NCBI GenBank assembly: GCA_036676195.1
Contig: JAKFDK010000010.1
Location: forward strand, 1 to 64,000
Direction of reading: 5' to 3'
Length of the DNA: 64,000 nucleotides
From: JAKFDK01 sp036676195
Lineage (GTDB): Bacteria > Bacillota > Sulfobacillia > Symbiobacteriales > ZC4RG38
Part shown: positions 46,010 to 54,763 of the stretch, in pieces
Numbering within the stretch: the first letter of the stretch is position 1
How the letters are laid out: the number at the start of each line of letters is the position of its first letter
Position numbers and translations under genes: made by a program
Notes under the pieces: model-generated
Databases searched by the model: none
What the model was told of the DNA's origin: nothing
What the model saw: only the letters and a program-made list of their open reading frames with translations

Positions 46010-46634
46010 ACCCAGACGGGTGCGTCCCATAGCTTGAGGGTGACGCCCTTACCCAGCCGATGGGCGTTTTCGTAGATGCGTTTGGCGTTTACGATGTCGT
46101 GCATGCCCATGCCCAGGGGGCTGAACAGGATCACGTCGTCCGGGGACTGCCGCCCGAGGTGGCGCCCGTTGACAATGGCGCCCAGCTCGACCACCCGGGC
46201 AGGATCGAGGAGGCCCGCCTCACGGCAGGCCACCAGCACGGTGCCCTCGGCCTGGAACTGCTTACGGCTATCCACCGCCACCAGATCGGCCTGTTGCACA
46301 AGAGCAAAGGACGGATCATTGGTTGAGGTATTGACCACCAGGGCTCCGGGCCGCAACCAGCCGGGCTCCAGGTAGCGCTCCTGCACCGACACATTGGTGG
46401 CGGTGCAGATCACGTCTGCCTCGTAGACGGCTTCCCGAGCTGAGCCAGCCAGGACAAAGGCCGCCGACGTCAGCCCCAGGCGGGGACCTTCCTGCTCGGC
46501 CAGGCGGCGGGCATGCTCTGGCTGTATATCATAGACCCGCACCTGCCGAATGCCCGGCAGGGCGGCGTGAACGGCCATGAGCTGGGTGCGGGCGATGGGG
46601 CCGGAGCCCAGGAGGGCGACCGTATCTGCACCCG
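46006..46634 (-). pseudogene. 5'-truncated ornithine cyclodeaminase / mu-crystallin family gene
   Basis: The C-terminal two-thirds of an OCD-type NAD(P)-dependent enzyme remain: the Rossmann motif VALLGSGPIARTQL, then VRVYDIQPEHARRLAEQ, DVICTATNVS and GMGMHDIVNAKRIYENA. The N-terminal ~115 residues that should precede are absent; instead the frame runs back into the sequence of a dppC-like gene. The only candidate start is internal (46578). The 3' end overlaps the stop of res by 4 bases. It originally made proline from ornithine or acted on a related amino acid. Confidence 0.8.
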
Positions 46635-46955
46635 GAGGACCCCGGTGGTGACACCGATTGCGAGGGAGATGCGGCCGCCGTACAGGGTGCGGGCCAGCGC
46701 GTCCCGGCCCAGTTCGTCGGTACCCAGGGGGTGCCCGGGCGTGCCGGGCGGGGCAAAGCGGTGATACGGGTCGATGGCCTCCGGGCCGGCCGGGGCCAGC
46801 CAGGGCGCTGCCGCCGCGGCCACCATCAGAAGGGCCAGCACCAGTGCTCCGGCCATTGCCGGGCGGTTACGGGCCAGACGGCGCCAACGGCTGCAGCGTG
46901 GCCGGTACCTAAAGGCGGCGTCGGCGGTGGCGGCGGGCTTGTCCGGCAGGGCCAC
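46635..46955 (-). pseudogene. 3'-truncated DppC-like peptide ABC transporter permease
   Basis: About 107 N-terminal residues of a DppC/OppC permease survive: a basic leader RWRRLARNRPAMAGALVL, the first helix, then HPLGTDELGRDALARTLYGG, a hallmark of DppC. Homology stops at LAIGVTTGVL, where the DNA joins the ornithine-cyclodeaminase remnant in a different frame. About 180 residues of permease are missing. GTG 46955 is preceded by a G-rich site. Confidence 0.85.
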
Positions 46956-46967
46956 CTGGCTCCCCCC

Positions 46968-47922
46968 TCACTGATAGCGAATGCGCGGGTTGGCGATTCC
47001 GTACAGGAGATCGGCCAGCAGGTTTCCGGCCAGAACCAGAACGGCCGAAACGACCAGTCCGGCGAGCAGAACCGGGTAGTCCCGCTGGTTGATGGCGTCA
47101 TAATAAAGCCGGCCCAGGCCGGGCCAGGAAAACAAAATTTCCGTGACCACAGCCCTGCCAAAGAAGTGCGGAATCTGCAACCCCATCAGGGTAATCAGCG
47201 GCAGCAGGGCATTGCGCAGTGCGTGCTTGTACAGCACGATCCGGTCTGAAAGCCCTTTGGCCCGGGCGGTGCGCAGGTGGTCCTGGCTCAGGGCATCTAG
47301 CATACTGGCACGCATGTAGCGGCTCCAGGCGGCGGTGCTGACCAGGCCCAGTACGAGGGTGGGGGCGATCAGGTGGTGCAGGCGGTCGGTCAGGGAGAAG
47401 GCCGCGCCCAGGGTAGCCATTCCCCCGGAGGGAATCCAGCGCAGGCGCCCGGCGAAGAACCAGATGACCACGAGCGCCAGCCAGAAGGTCGGTACCGAGA
47501 CACCGGCGATGGCAACCGTGCTGAGTGTATGGTCAGTGGCGGTGTTCCGCCGGGTGGCGGCGACGACACCAGCCGGCACCGCCACGCCAACGGAAACCAG
47601 AAAGGCCGCGCCCATGAGCAGGAGGGTGGCCGGGAGGCGTCCGGTGATCATATGCAGTACCGGGCGTCCGGAAATGTAGGAGTGGCCCCAGTTGCCTGTG
47701 GCCAGACCCCGCAGCCAGGCCAGGTACTGCACAGGCGGCGGCTGGTCAAGCCCGAGAATCGCCCGGATCCGGGCCAAATCTTAGGGCGCTGATGTTCGGG
47801 TTATCACCATAGACGGCCAGCGGCCCGCCCGGCACCAGTTGGATCAGGGCAAACCCCACCAGGGTAACGGCCAGGAGCAGGGGAATGACAGCCAGCAGGC
47901 GGCGGACCACGAAGAGGCGCAT
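46968..47922 (-). pseudogene. Frameshifted DppB-like peptide ABC transporter permease
   Basis: The N-terminal frame (from ATG 47922: MRLFVVRRLLAVIPLLLAVT...LVPGGPLAVYGDN) and the C-terminal frame (LARIRAILGLDQPPPVQYLAWL to RIRYQ) together make a full DppB of about 317 aa. They are offset by one extra base near 47777-47784 (an A in CTAAGATTTG as read on the minus strand). The remaining permease motifs, including DHLRTARAKGLSDRIVLYKHALRNALLPL, are well preserved, so the lesion is recent. Confidence 0.85.
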
Positions 47923-47923
47923 G

Positions 47924-49376
47924 TCAGGACCTGACCTGCCACGCGGCCATATTCCAGGTGGGGGTGACCACATTGGGGCTCAGGCGCAGCCCCTGGACCT
48001 TTCGCCCCTGCTGGGTTTCCTTGGGGATTTGGCGGCTGTGGAACTGGGGGTAGGAGAAGAGGCCGACATCCGGTTCGACGAACTGGCCAATGAGGATCAG
48101 TTCGAATTTGGACTGGAGCATGTAATCTCCGAACACGGCGCTGGCCGCCATGTTGTTGATCTTGAGGTCGACGCCGGCCTGCTTCCACTGTTGCTGCAGC
48201 ATCTGTTCAATCTGCGCTCGGATGGCATTGCCGGTGGTGGTGGCAATGGTCAGGGACAGCGGCTGGCCACCCTTCGTGCGGATGCCGTTGATGCCGGGCT
48301 GCCAGCCGGCTTCGTCCAGAAGTGTCCTGGCTTTGGCCAGATCGTAAGGGTAGGTCTTGATACCGGGGTGATAGGCCCAGTTGGACTGCGGGACGTAGCT
48401 ATTGGGGTGTGCAGGCCAAACAGAACGGTATCGAGGATCGGCTTCATGTCGGTGGCGTGGCGCAAGGCCTGCCGGACCTTGAGATCGGCAAGGACCGGGT
48501 GAGAAAGGTTTAACAGGATATGTTCATAAAAGTTGGAGACCAGGGTTTCCACCTGCAAGTCGGTGATGGCCCTGGCCTGCTGGACATATTCCTCGCTGAT
48601 GCCCAGGGAGTCACCGATGATATCGACCTCACCGGTGGTGAGCTGGGTAAACAGGACCTTGCGGTCAGGCACGATCTTATAAATGGCTTTCTCCAGCCGG
48701 GGGGGCCGCCCCCGTAGTCCGGGTTGGCCTGCACGGTGATGGCCTGGCCGCGCTGCCAATCGACCAATTTGAAGGGGCCGGTCCCCACTGGCCTGGCATT
48801 GAAGGGGTCGGTATTGACATCCTGGGACTTGCCAAGGATGTGCTCAGGCAGGATATAGGTGTCGGCCAGGATAGTCATAATGGGGGCAAAAGGCTGATCC
48901 AGGGTGAATTTCACCGTTTGATCGTCAGGTGTTTCCACGCTGGTCATCTGTTTGAAGCCACTGCGATTGGCGATTTTAACCTTGGGATTCTGCATGAGTT
49001 CAAAGGTAAACTTGACGTCCTTGCTGGTGAACGGCTGGCCGTCATGCCACCTGACGCCCTGGCGGATCTTGATGGTGTAGGTCTTGCCGTCGGCGGAGAC
49101 ATCGTTCTGCTCCGGCACCGCTGCCGCCAGCTTTGGTACAAATTCTCCCTGTTCGTTGGCCATCCAAAGGGGTTCCAGAACGGCATACTCCACGCTGCGG
49201 GCCACTTCCAGGTTGCTGATGGCCGGGTTCAGGCTGTCGGGCTCCTGGGACATGCCGATAATTACCTGACCCTGTAGCCTGGCCGGTGCCGGCTGCCGAC
49301 CGGAGCTGCAGGCGGCAATCGTCAGCAACAAGGTGCCCAGCAAAAGAGCCTTGACCGGCATGACTTGACGGACCAT
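47924..49376 (-). pseudogene. Frameshifted peptide ABC transporter substrate-binding lipoprotein (DppA/OppA family)
   Basis: Lipobox IAAC after a signal peptide, then the SBP_bac_5 pattern GMSQEPDSLNPAISN and KTYTIKIRQGVRWHDGQPFTSKDV. Two frame breaks: a C7 run at 48699-48705 that appears one base short, after PDYGGGPP, and a G4 run at 48404-48407 that appears one base short, after GLHTP. Reading across both gives a complete protein. ATG 49376 has GGAGGTG upstream. A promoter TTGGTG-18-TATAAT (minus strand, 49494-49465) precedes it. First gene of the decayed cluster. Confidence 0.85.
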
Positions 49377-49464
49377 GGTTTCACACCTCCGTAATTGCGG
49401 GTGGCGATGCCCGTTTCATGATTTTCATCCTATTTACAGATCTTTTACCTTTCATATTACAGGA

Positions 49465-49494
49465 ATTATATCTGAAGGCTGGCGATTTCACCAA
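49465..49494 (-). promoter_or_regulatory. Candidate promoter of the decayed peptide-transport cluster
   Basis: On the minus strand: TTGGTG, 18-bp spacer, TATAAT. It lies about 90 bp before the lipoprotein gene start, so the pseudogenes may still be transcribed. Confidence 0.45.
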
Positions 49495-49600
49495 CCTTCG
49501 ACGGGTTGACCTTGTTCCCTTCTATACATAAAAATTTGCCTATCCAAAAGATCCGGCAGGTGTGGGAGAAGCATTACCTTTGCGCGGGTGGAAACGGGAG

Positions 49601-49628
49601 TTTACAAGCGGACCAGGTTTGCTATACT
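49601..49628 (+). promoter_or_regulatory. SigA-type promoter of speA
   Basis: TTTACA (49601-49606), 16-bp spacer, TATACT (49623-49628), about 85 bp before the speA start. With the divergent promoter above it accounts for the gene-free stretch 49377-49714. Confidence 0.6.
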
Positions 49629-49714
49629 TGTTCGTGTTTGTGTTCCGTGTTGACCTGAATGGCCTGTCGGGCAAGCAACCGGTGGGGCCCTTTTTGGCCG
49701 AGGAGATGAATGCC

Positions 49715-51169
49715 TTGAACCAGTTCGACACCCCTTTGTTCACAGGGTTATTGGCACACGCAGCCCGCAACCCCATTCAATTCCATATCCCCGGCCATAA
49801 GAAGGGCACTGCCATGGCGCCTGAGTTTCGTAAATTCATCGGGGACAATGCACTGTCCATTGACCTGATTAACATTGCGCCACTGGACGATCTGCTCAAT
49901 CCCCACGGCATCATTCGCGACGCCCAGGCCATTGCGGCTGAGGCGTTCAGTGCGGACTATACCTTTTTCAGTGTCCATGGCACCAGCGGCGCCATTATGG
50001 CCATGATCCTGGCGGTGGTCGGGCCCGGTGACACGATTCTGGTGCCGCGCAATGTCCACAAGAGCGTGATGAGCGCCATTGTCCTGTCGGGCGCCCGGCC
50101 CATCTATATGGCACCGGAGTTGGACGAGAATCTGGGCATTGCCCACGGGGTCAGTGTAGAGACCGTCCGTGCCGCCCTGGACCGGTATCCGTCAACCAAG
50201 GCATTGCTGGTGATTAACCCCACTTATTACGGGGTAGCGGCCGACCTGAAATCGATTGTGGAACTGGCCCACGAGCGTGGCGTGCCGGTAATGGTGGATG
50301 AGGCCCACGGCGTGCATGTGCACTTTCACGAACGCCTGCCCCTATCGGCCATGCAGGCCGGGGCTGACCTGGCTGCCACCAGCATTCACAAGTTGGGCGG
50401 GTCGTTGACGCAATCCTCGGTTCTGAATGTGCGTGAGGGCCGTGTGAACGTAAACCGGGTGCAATCGGTGATGTCCATGCTGCACACCACCAGCACGTCG
50501 TACATTCTGATGGCTTCACTGGATGTGGCGCGCAAGCATCTGGCTACTCGTGGGCGCGACCTGATTGAAAAGGCCCGCGTTCTGTCAAACCAGGCGCGGG
50601 TGGCTATTAACGAAATTCCCGGCCTGTATTGTATTGGACCTGACATGATCGGCCTGAATTCGGCCCGGTTCGAGTTTGATCCGACCAAACTTTGCGTGCA
50701 TGTACGGGAGCTGGGCCTGACCGGAGCCGATGTTGAGGGGATTTTGCGCGAGGAATACAACATCGAAGTTGAACTCAGCGACATGTACAATATCCTGGCC
50801 ATTGTCACCTTTGGTGACACCGAGCAGGAGACCATGGCACTGGTGAACGCCCTGCGGGCAATTTCCGACCGCTATTACCGGACCCGGCCGGCGCACCAGG
50901 TCCGGGTGCGCAATCCGCAGATTCCGGAGCAGGTGATGATTCCGCGCGCGGCATTTTACAGCCTGGCCGAATCGGTGCCGCTGTTGGAGTCACAGGGCCG
51001 GGTGGCGGCTGAACTGGTTATGGTCTATCCGCCCGGCATTCCGATTCTGGCGCCCGGTGACCTGATTACAAACGAGAACATCAGTTATATTTTAGAACAC
51101 CTGGAAGCGGGTTACCCGGTACAAGGGCCGGAAGACACCACGATTCGCCGCATCCGGGTGGTGAAATAG
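49715..51169 (+). CDS. speA: Arginine decarboxylase (SpeA, Orn/Lys/Arg decarboxylase class I)
   Basis: PLP enzyme making agmatine from arginine. Near-complete agreement with Bacillus SpeA: TPLFTGLLAHAARNPIQFHIPGHKKG at the N-terminus, FFSVHGTSGAIM, VDEAHGVHVHFH and the PLP lysine Lys226 in ATSIHKLGGSLTQSS. TTG 49715 is proposed because GAGGAG (49700-49705) is 9 nt upstream; ATG 49706 touches that site and is less likely. 484 aa. The next two enzymes of the pathway, speB and speE, lie at 60.2-62.0 kb. Confidence 0.95.
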   Translation: MNQFDTPLFTGLLAHAARNPIQFHIPGHKKGTAMAPEFRKFIGDNALSIDLINIAPLDDLLNPHGIIRDAQAIAAEAFSADYTFFSVHGTSGAIMAMILAVVGPGDTILVPRNVHKSVMSAIVLSGARPIYMAPELDENLGIAHGVSVETVRAALDRYPSTKALLVINPTYYGVAADLKSIVELAHERGVPVMVDEAHGVHVHFHERLPLSAMQAGADLAATSIHKLGGSLTQSSVLNVREGRVNVNRVQSVMSMLHTTSTSYILMASLDVARKHLATRGRDLIEKARVLSNQARVAINEIPGLYCIGPDMIGLNSARFEFDPTKLCVHVRELGLTGADVEGILREEYNIEVELSDMYNILAIVTFGDTEQETMALVNALRAISDRYYRTRPAHQVRVRNPQIPEQVMIPRAAFYSLAESVPLLESQGRVAAELVMVYPPGIPILAPGDLITNENISYILEHLEAGYPVQGPEDTTIRRIRVVK

Positions 51170-51174
51170 CATCA

Positions 51175-51210
51175 GGGCCGGGTCCTCAACCAAGGACCCG
51201 GCCCTTGTTT
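51175..51210 (+). terminator. Rho-independent terminator of speA
   Basis: Twelve-bp perfect stem GGGCCGGGTCCT / AGGACCCGGCCC followed by TTGTTT, 5 bp after the stop. Confidence 0.85.
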
Positions 51211-51252
51211 AATGTGTGGAATTCTTAGATATACACAAAACCCTGCACAAAG

Positions 51253-51284
51253 TTATCCACAGCCTTGGGATAACTAGTGGATAA
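51253..51284. promoter_or_regulatory. Cluster of DnaA-box-like sequences
   Basis: TTATCCACA (51253-51261) is a perfect consensus box. Two on the other strand follow at 51265-51273 (TTATCCCAA) and 51276-51284 (TTATCCACT), the last with one mismatch. A 10-bp direct repeat GGATAACTAG underlies the latter two. The spacing is regular at 11-12 bp, so boxes would lie on one helix face. Confidence 0.5.
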
Positions 51285-51394
51285 CTAGAACCGGTGTTCG
51301 TGCGCGGAAATGTTCGGGTACAGCAGAGTTGCCGGAGAAGCACGGAACCCCCTGGCTGCGTACCCTGGTATAAAAGCCAGGGGGTTAGGGGATT

Positions 51395-52777
51395 ATGGTT
51401 TTTTACTTCGTCCAGAGGGGGGAAACGCTCTACCACATCGCCAGACGATATCAGACTACCGTTCATGCCATTGTGCATGCAAATCGGCTGGAAGATCCCA
51501 ATGCCATTACCCCGGGGCAGGCGTTGATGATTCCCCGGCCCGGCGAGGTGCCGTCACCGCCCCCCGGTGGCATGGTTCATCTGGTGCGGCCCGGGGAAAC
51601 CGTCTTTTATCTGGCCCGCAAGTTCGGTACGCCAGTGCCGGAAATTCTCAAGGCCAATCAGATCGCGCACCCGGAGTTTATCTTACCTGGACAGCAACTG
51701 GTTATTCCTGAGTTACAACTGGCCGGGGATGAATGGCCCATGTCCGGCCGCACCGCAGGTCGGACAGGGACCAGTCCTATCCAGCTTGGCGGTCAGCCGA
51801 CGCTGAGTTGGTCATGCGGCCCCCACCGGGTGCCCGGCTTTACTGCTTCGCCGCCGGTCATTCGTTACGATCGGATTTATGCGGGCCTGGGTGACGGTGC
51901 CTATTATTGCCTGGAAAAGTCGGCCGGACGGGTGAAATGGCGGTGGCCGGTCATTGGTGACGTGGCGGGGGCACTCCCGGCGCCGGCGGTATACGACGGA
52001 TTGGTTTATGTAGGCACCCCCGAAGGGTTGGTCGTGGGCCTGGATGCCTACCGGGGCGCGCAGATCTGGAAAACCGCTGCCGGTGCGGCTGTTGTTGGTG
52101 GGCCTGCTGTCTCTGACGGCCTGGTTTACCTGGCTGCTGCCAGTGGGACGGTGTATGCACTGGAGTCCAAGACAGGCGCCCTGGTCTGGCGCCGGAATCT
52201 GGGATCTCCCGTGACGTTCCCGGTAGCCCTGGGGGATGGCGTTGTCTTTGTGGTGGATGCGGCGGCACTTCTCTGGGCCCTGGACGGACAGAACGGTGAG
52301 CCAGTCTGGGCGGAACCGGCCCTGACCGGAACACCGGCACCGCCTGTATTCGCCGAACTCCTTGTACTGGTGGGTGGGCAGGCCCTGGACCCGAAGACCG
52401 GCAAGACCCTGTGGGTGGTGCCGGAAAGGGTGGCTCCGGCGGTGCACGCCGAAACACTTCTGTATCCCGGCGGGGCGGTCGATCTCTTTGCCGGCGAGTA
52501 TCGCTGGCGCAGTGCGGGAATAGCCGCAGGGGTGGCCGTGGCCGGAGCCGGTAACCTGCTCCTGGTCGTGACGGCTGAAGGTGACTTGCTGGCAGTGGCT
52601 TCCGATGACGGACGCCAGGACTGGCGGCTGGCTCTGGGAGGCCGGGTATTCCATGCGCCGGCCATTGCACCAGGACTGTTGGTGGCCACCCTCGAAGACG
52701 GTACCGTGCGTGCCGTGAAGCTGAAAACTGAGCGGAGCAGCCGGGGAAACGACCGTGAACAACGTGAGCGCGGCTGA
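51395..52777 (+). CDS. Protein with two LysM domains and a PQQ-type beta-propeller
   Basis: Two LysM modules open the protein (FYFVQRGETLYHIARRYQTT and VHLVRPGETVFYLARKFGTP). Then come about seven short repeats of the PQQ/BamB kind (GLVYVGTPEGLVVGLDAYRG, GLVYLAAASGTVYALESKTG), forming a likely propeller. There is no signal peptide or membrane helix. LysM proteins without signal peptides in spore formers are often built into the coat or cortex from the mother cell, as SafA is; that is inference here. ATG 51395 follows AGGGGATT. The ending is Arg-rich. Length 460 aa. No named family recognised. Confidence 0.8.
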   Translation: MVFYFVQRGETLYHIARRYQTTVHAIVHANRLEDPNAITPGQALMIPRPGEVPSPPPGGMVHLVRPGETVFYLARKFGTPVPEILKANQIAHPEFILPGQQLVIPELQLAGDEWPMSGRTAGRTGTSPIQLGGQPTLSWSCGPHRVPGFTASPPVIRYDRIYAGLGDGAYYCLEKSAGRVKWRWPVIGDVAGALPAPAVYDGLVYVGTPEGLVVGLDAYRGAQIWKTAAGAAVVGGPAVSDGLVYLAAASGTVYALESKTGALVWRRNLGSPVTFPVALGDGVVFVVDAAALLWALDGQNGEPVWAEPALTGTPAPPVFAELLVLVGGQALDPKTGKTLWVVPERVAPAVHAETLLYPGGAVDLFAGEYRWRSAGIAAGVAVAGAGNLLLVVTAEGDLLAVASDDGRQDWRLALGGRVFHAPAIAPGLLVATLEDGTVRAVKLKTERSSRGNDREQRERG

Positions 52778-52827
52778 AACCCAAGATGTACACCAGCCCC
52801 CTCGGGCCGTGTACATCTTTGGTTTTT
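52777..52827 (+). terminator. Rho-independent terminator after the LysM/PQQ gene
   Basis: Sixteen-base arms AAACCCAAGATGTACA (52777-52792) and TGTACATCTTTGGTTT (52810-52825) with one mismatch, followed by a T-run. The first arm overlaps the stop codon. Confidence 0.8.
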
Positions 52828-52907
52828 CGGCGCTGGGAATACAGGCAGTGGCCGCAAGCCACACTAGCCGGTGCATGGATTTCCAGCGCATGTGAGGAGA
52901 TGATGCA

Positions 52908-53375
52908 ATGCGCAGGCGCTGGCGCATCGTTGGAATGGTTGCGGTCGTGGCGTTCCTGGGTTGGGTGGCCATAGGGAGTACTCCCCGGCTGACCGAACAG
53001 GCTGAAGCCCATCAGCGGGCCAAAAAGGACAACCTGCGCCTGCTGGCCCAACTGGTATGCGGCGAGGGGCGCGGGGAGCCCTACGAGGGCAAGGTGGCGG
53101 TGGCTGCCGTTATCCTGAACCGAGTTGATGACAAGCGTTTTCCCAAGAGTGTGGCCGGGGTGGTCTACCAGAAGCAGGCATTTGAGTCGGTGACCAACGG
53201 GGAGATTTACCGGAGCGTGACCAAGGACTGTACTCGGGCGGCACGGGATGCCCTGAACGGTTGGGACCCGTCTTATGGCTCGGTCTACTTCTTTAATCCG
53301 GCCAAAACCCGCAACAGGTTCATCTGGTCACGCCAGCAGGTACGCCGGATTGGTGACCACATTTTCGCCAAGTAG
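52908..53375 (+). CDS. sleB: SleB-type cell-wall hydrolase (spore cortex-lytic)
   Basis: Signal anchor (VGMVAVVAFLGWVAIGS) followed by the SleB Hydrolase_2 domain: LLAQLVCGEGRGEPYEGKVAVAAVILNRV, with the catalytic Glu in CGEGRGE, and WDPSYGSVYFFNPAKT. SleB is a lytic transglycosylase that degrades cortex muramic lactam peptidoglycan during germination. There is no peptidoglycan-binding domain in front, so the protein is short (155 aa) compared with Bacillus SleB (about 300 aa). ypeB follows after 11 bp, the conserved pairing. Confidence 0.9.
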   Translation: MRRRWRIVGMVAVVAFLGWVAIGSTPRLTEQAEAHQRAKKDNLRLLAQLVCGEGRGEPYEGKVAVAAVILNRVDDKRFPKSVAGVVYQKQAFESVTNGEIYRSVTKDCTRAARDALNGWDPSYGSVYFFNPAKTRNRFIWSRQQVRRIGDHIFAK

Positions 53376-53386
53376 GAGGGAAAGCG

Positions 53387-54715
53387 GTGCGGAATTCCTG
53401 GCCTATTCTGCTCCTGGGCCTGGCGCTGGCAGGCGCCCTGTTCTGGGGTTATACCCGGAACGCTGAGGCCAACCGGCTTGCCCTCCGGGCCGAAAATGAG
53501 TACCAGCAGGCCTTTCACCGGCTGGATTTCACCGTGACCAATGTGGAGGATACCCTGGCCCGTTCTCTGGCGACCACAGCCCCGCGGTTGCAGCAACAAC
53601 TGTTCGGCGACCTGCGTGTGTACTCCGCTTCGGCGGTGGAAAGCCTGGCAAACCTGCCCTTGACCAACGTGAAGATGGAACGGACCCAGAAGTTTCTGAA
53701 CGATACCCTGACCGTGTCCGATGAGCTCGACATGCAGTTGGAGAAGGGTCAGAAACTGACCAGCACGCAGTGGAACCAACTGAAAGAACTCCATGGTCAG
53801 GCTGCTTTCCTGAAAAAGGAGTTGCAGGAACTGGGCGGGCTGGTGGCCGGTGGGCGGATCCGCCTGCGGGATACCGAACGGGTGACCGCGGCGGGGGTGG
53901 ACGGCACCGCCGAAACGCCGGTTCTGCAGGGGATCTCCAATGTAGAAAAGGGCCTCACTCCCCCGCCCGGCGAGGAAGGGGCCGAGGCGTCCCAGGCCGG
54001 GCCGCACATGAAGCCCAAGGCTGATCTGGGGCCGAAAGTTCCGGTGGAAGAAGCCCAGCGCATCGCGGCCAAATTCCCGGATCTGCCCCCCGGCGCCGGG
54101 CCCCAGTTGGTGGGGCGGGCCGATGGCAACCTGCCGGTTTATTTGTTCAGTCTGACCAAAACAAACAACGTGCCGGTTACCATTGCCGTGACCGAGGACG
54201 GCGGACATGTGCTGGAGATGCTGGACGGGCGCCCGCAGGGGCCGCCTACCCTACAGCGGGATCAGGTGATTGCCCAGGCCAGGGAGTTTACCACCAAGAA
54301 CGGCCTGAGTAACGTGGTCGACCTCGCCTACGACGAATATGGCGAAGAGGGCGGCGTGGCGGTGGTAACCCTGGCGCCGGTGGAAAACGATCTGGTCATT
54401 TTCCACCAACGCATCAAGGTGCGGGTGGCACGGGACAACGGCGAGATCCTGGGGTACGACGCGCGGGACCACTGGGTGAACCGTAAACCACGGCAGTTCC
54501 CCTCACCCCGGCTGGACCAGGCTGCTGCTGTCAGGAAGTTGGCGCCGCACCTTCAGCCCGAGCAGGCCTTATTGGGCGTGACGGATACGGACTGGGACGG
54601 GGAGCAATTGGTCTGGCGCATCAAGGCCCGCTTTGACGGACAGAAGTTTGAGGTGTACATTAATGCCCAGACGGGCGAGGAGATCAAGGTGTTGCGCACC
54701 GAGATCGAGGCGTAA
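53387..54715 (+). CDS. ypeB: Germination protein YpeB
   Basis: Partner required for SleB localisation and stability in spores. N-terminal membrane helix (PILLLGLALAGALFWGYT), a helical domain with repeated four-helix pattern (residues 25-160), a Gly/Pro-rich linker, and PepSY domains in the C-terminal half (VEEAQRIAAKFPDL, DQVIAQAREFTTKNGLS, AAAVRKLAPHLQPEQALLG). Length of 442 aa matches Bacillus YpeB. GTG 53387 follows AGGAGGG. Together with sleB this shows a sporulating organism. Confidence 0.93.
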   Translation: MRNSWPILLLGLALAGALFWGYTRNAEANRLALRAENEYQQAFHRLDFTVTNVEDTLARSLATTAPRLQQQLFGDLRVYSASAVESLANLPLTNVKMERTQKFLNDTLTVSDELDMQLEKGQKLTSTQWNQLKELHGQAAFLKKELQELGGLVAGGRIRLRDTERVTAAGVDGTAETPVLQGISNVEKGLTPPPGEEGAEASQAGPHMKPKADLGPKVPVEEAQRIAAKFPDLPPGAGPQLVGRADGNLPVYLFSLTKTNNVPVTIAVTEDGGHVLEMLDGRPQGPPTLQRDQVIAQAREFTTKNGLSNVVDLAYDEYGEEGGVAVVTLAPVENDLVIFHQRIKVRVARDNGEILGYDARDHWVNRKPRQFPSPRLDQAAAVRKLAPHLQPEQALLGVTDTDWDGEQLVWRIKARFDGQKFEVYINAQTGEEIKVLRTEIEA

Positions 54716-54721
54716 CTTTGA

Positions 54722-54746
54722 GCGGGCCTGTCCGGGCCCGCTTTTT
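54722..54746 (+). terminator. Rho-independent terminator after ypeB
   Basis: GCGGGCC / GGCCCGC with a TGTCCG loop and TTTTT tail, 6 bp past the ypeB stop. Confidence 0.88.
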
Positions 54747-54763
54747 CTATGGGGTGAACTGCC

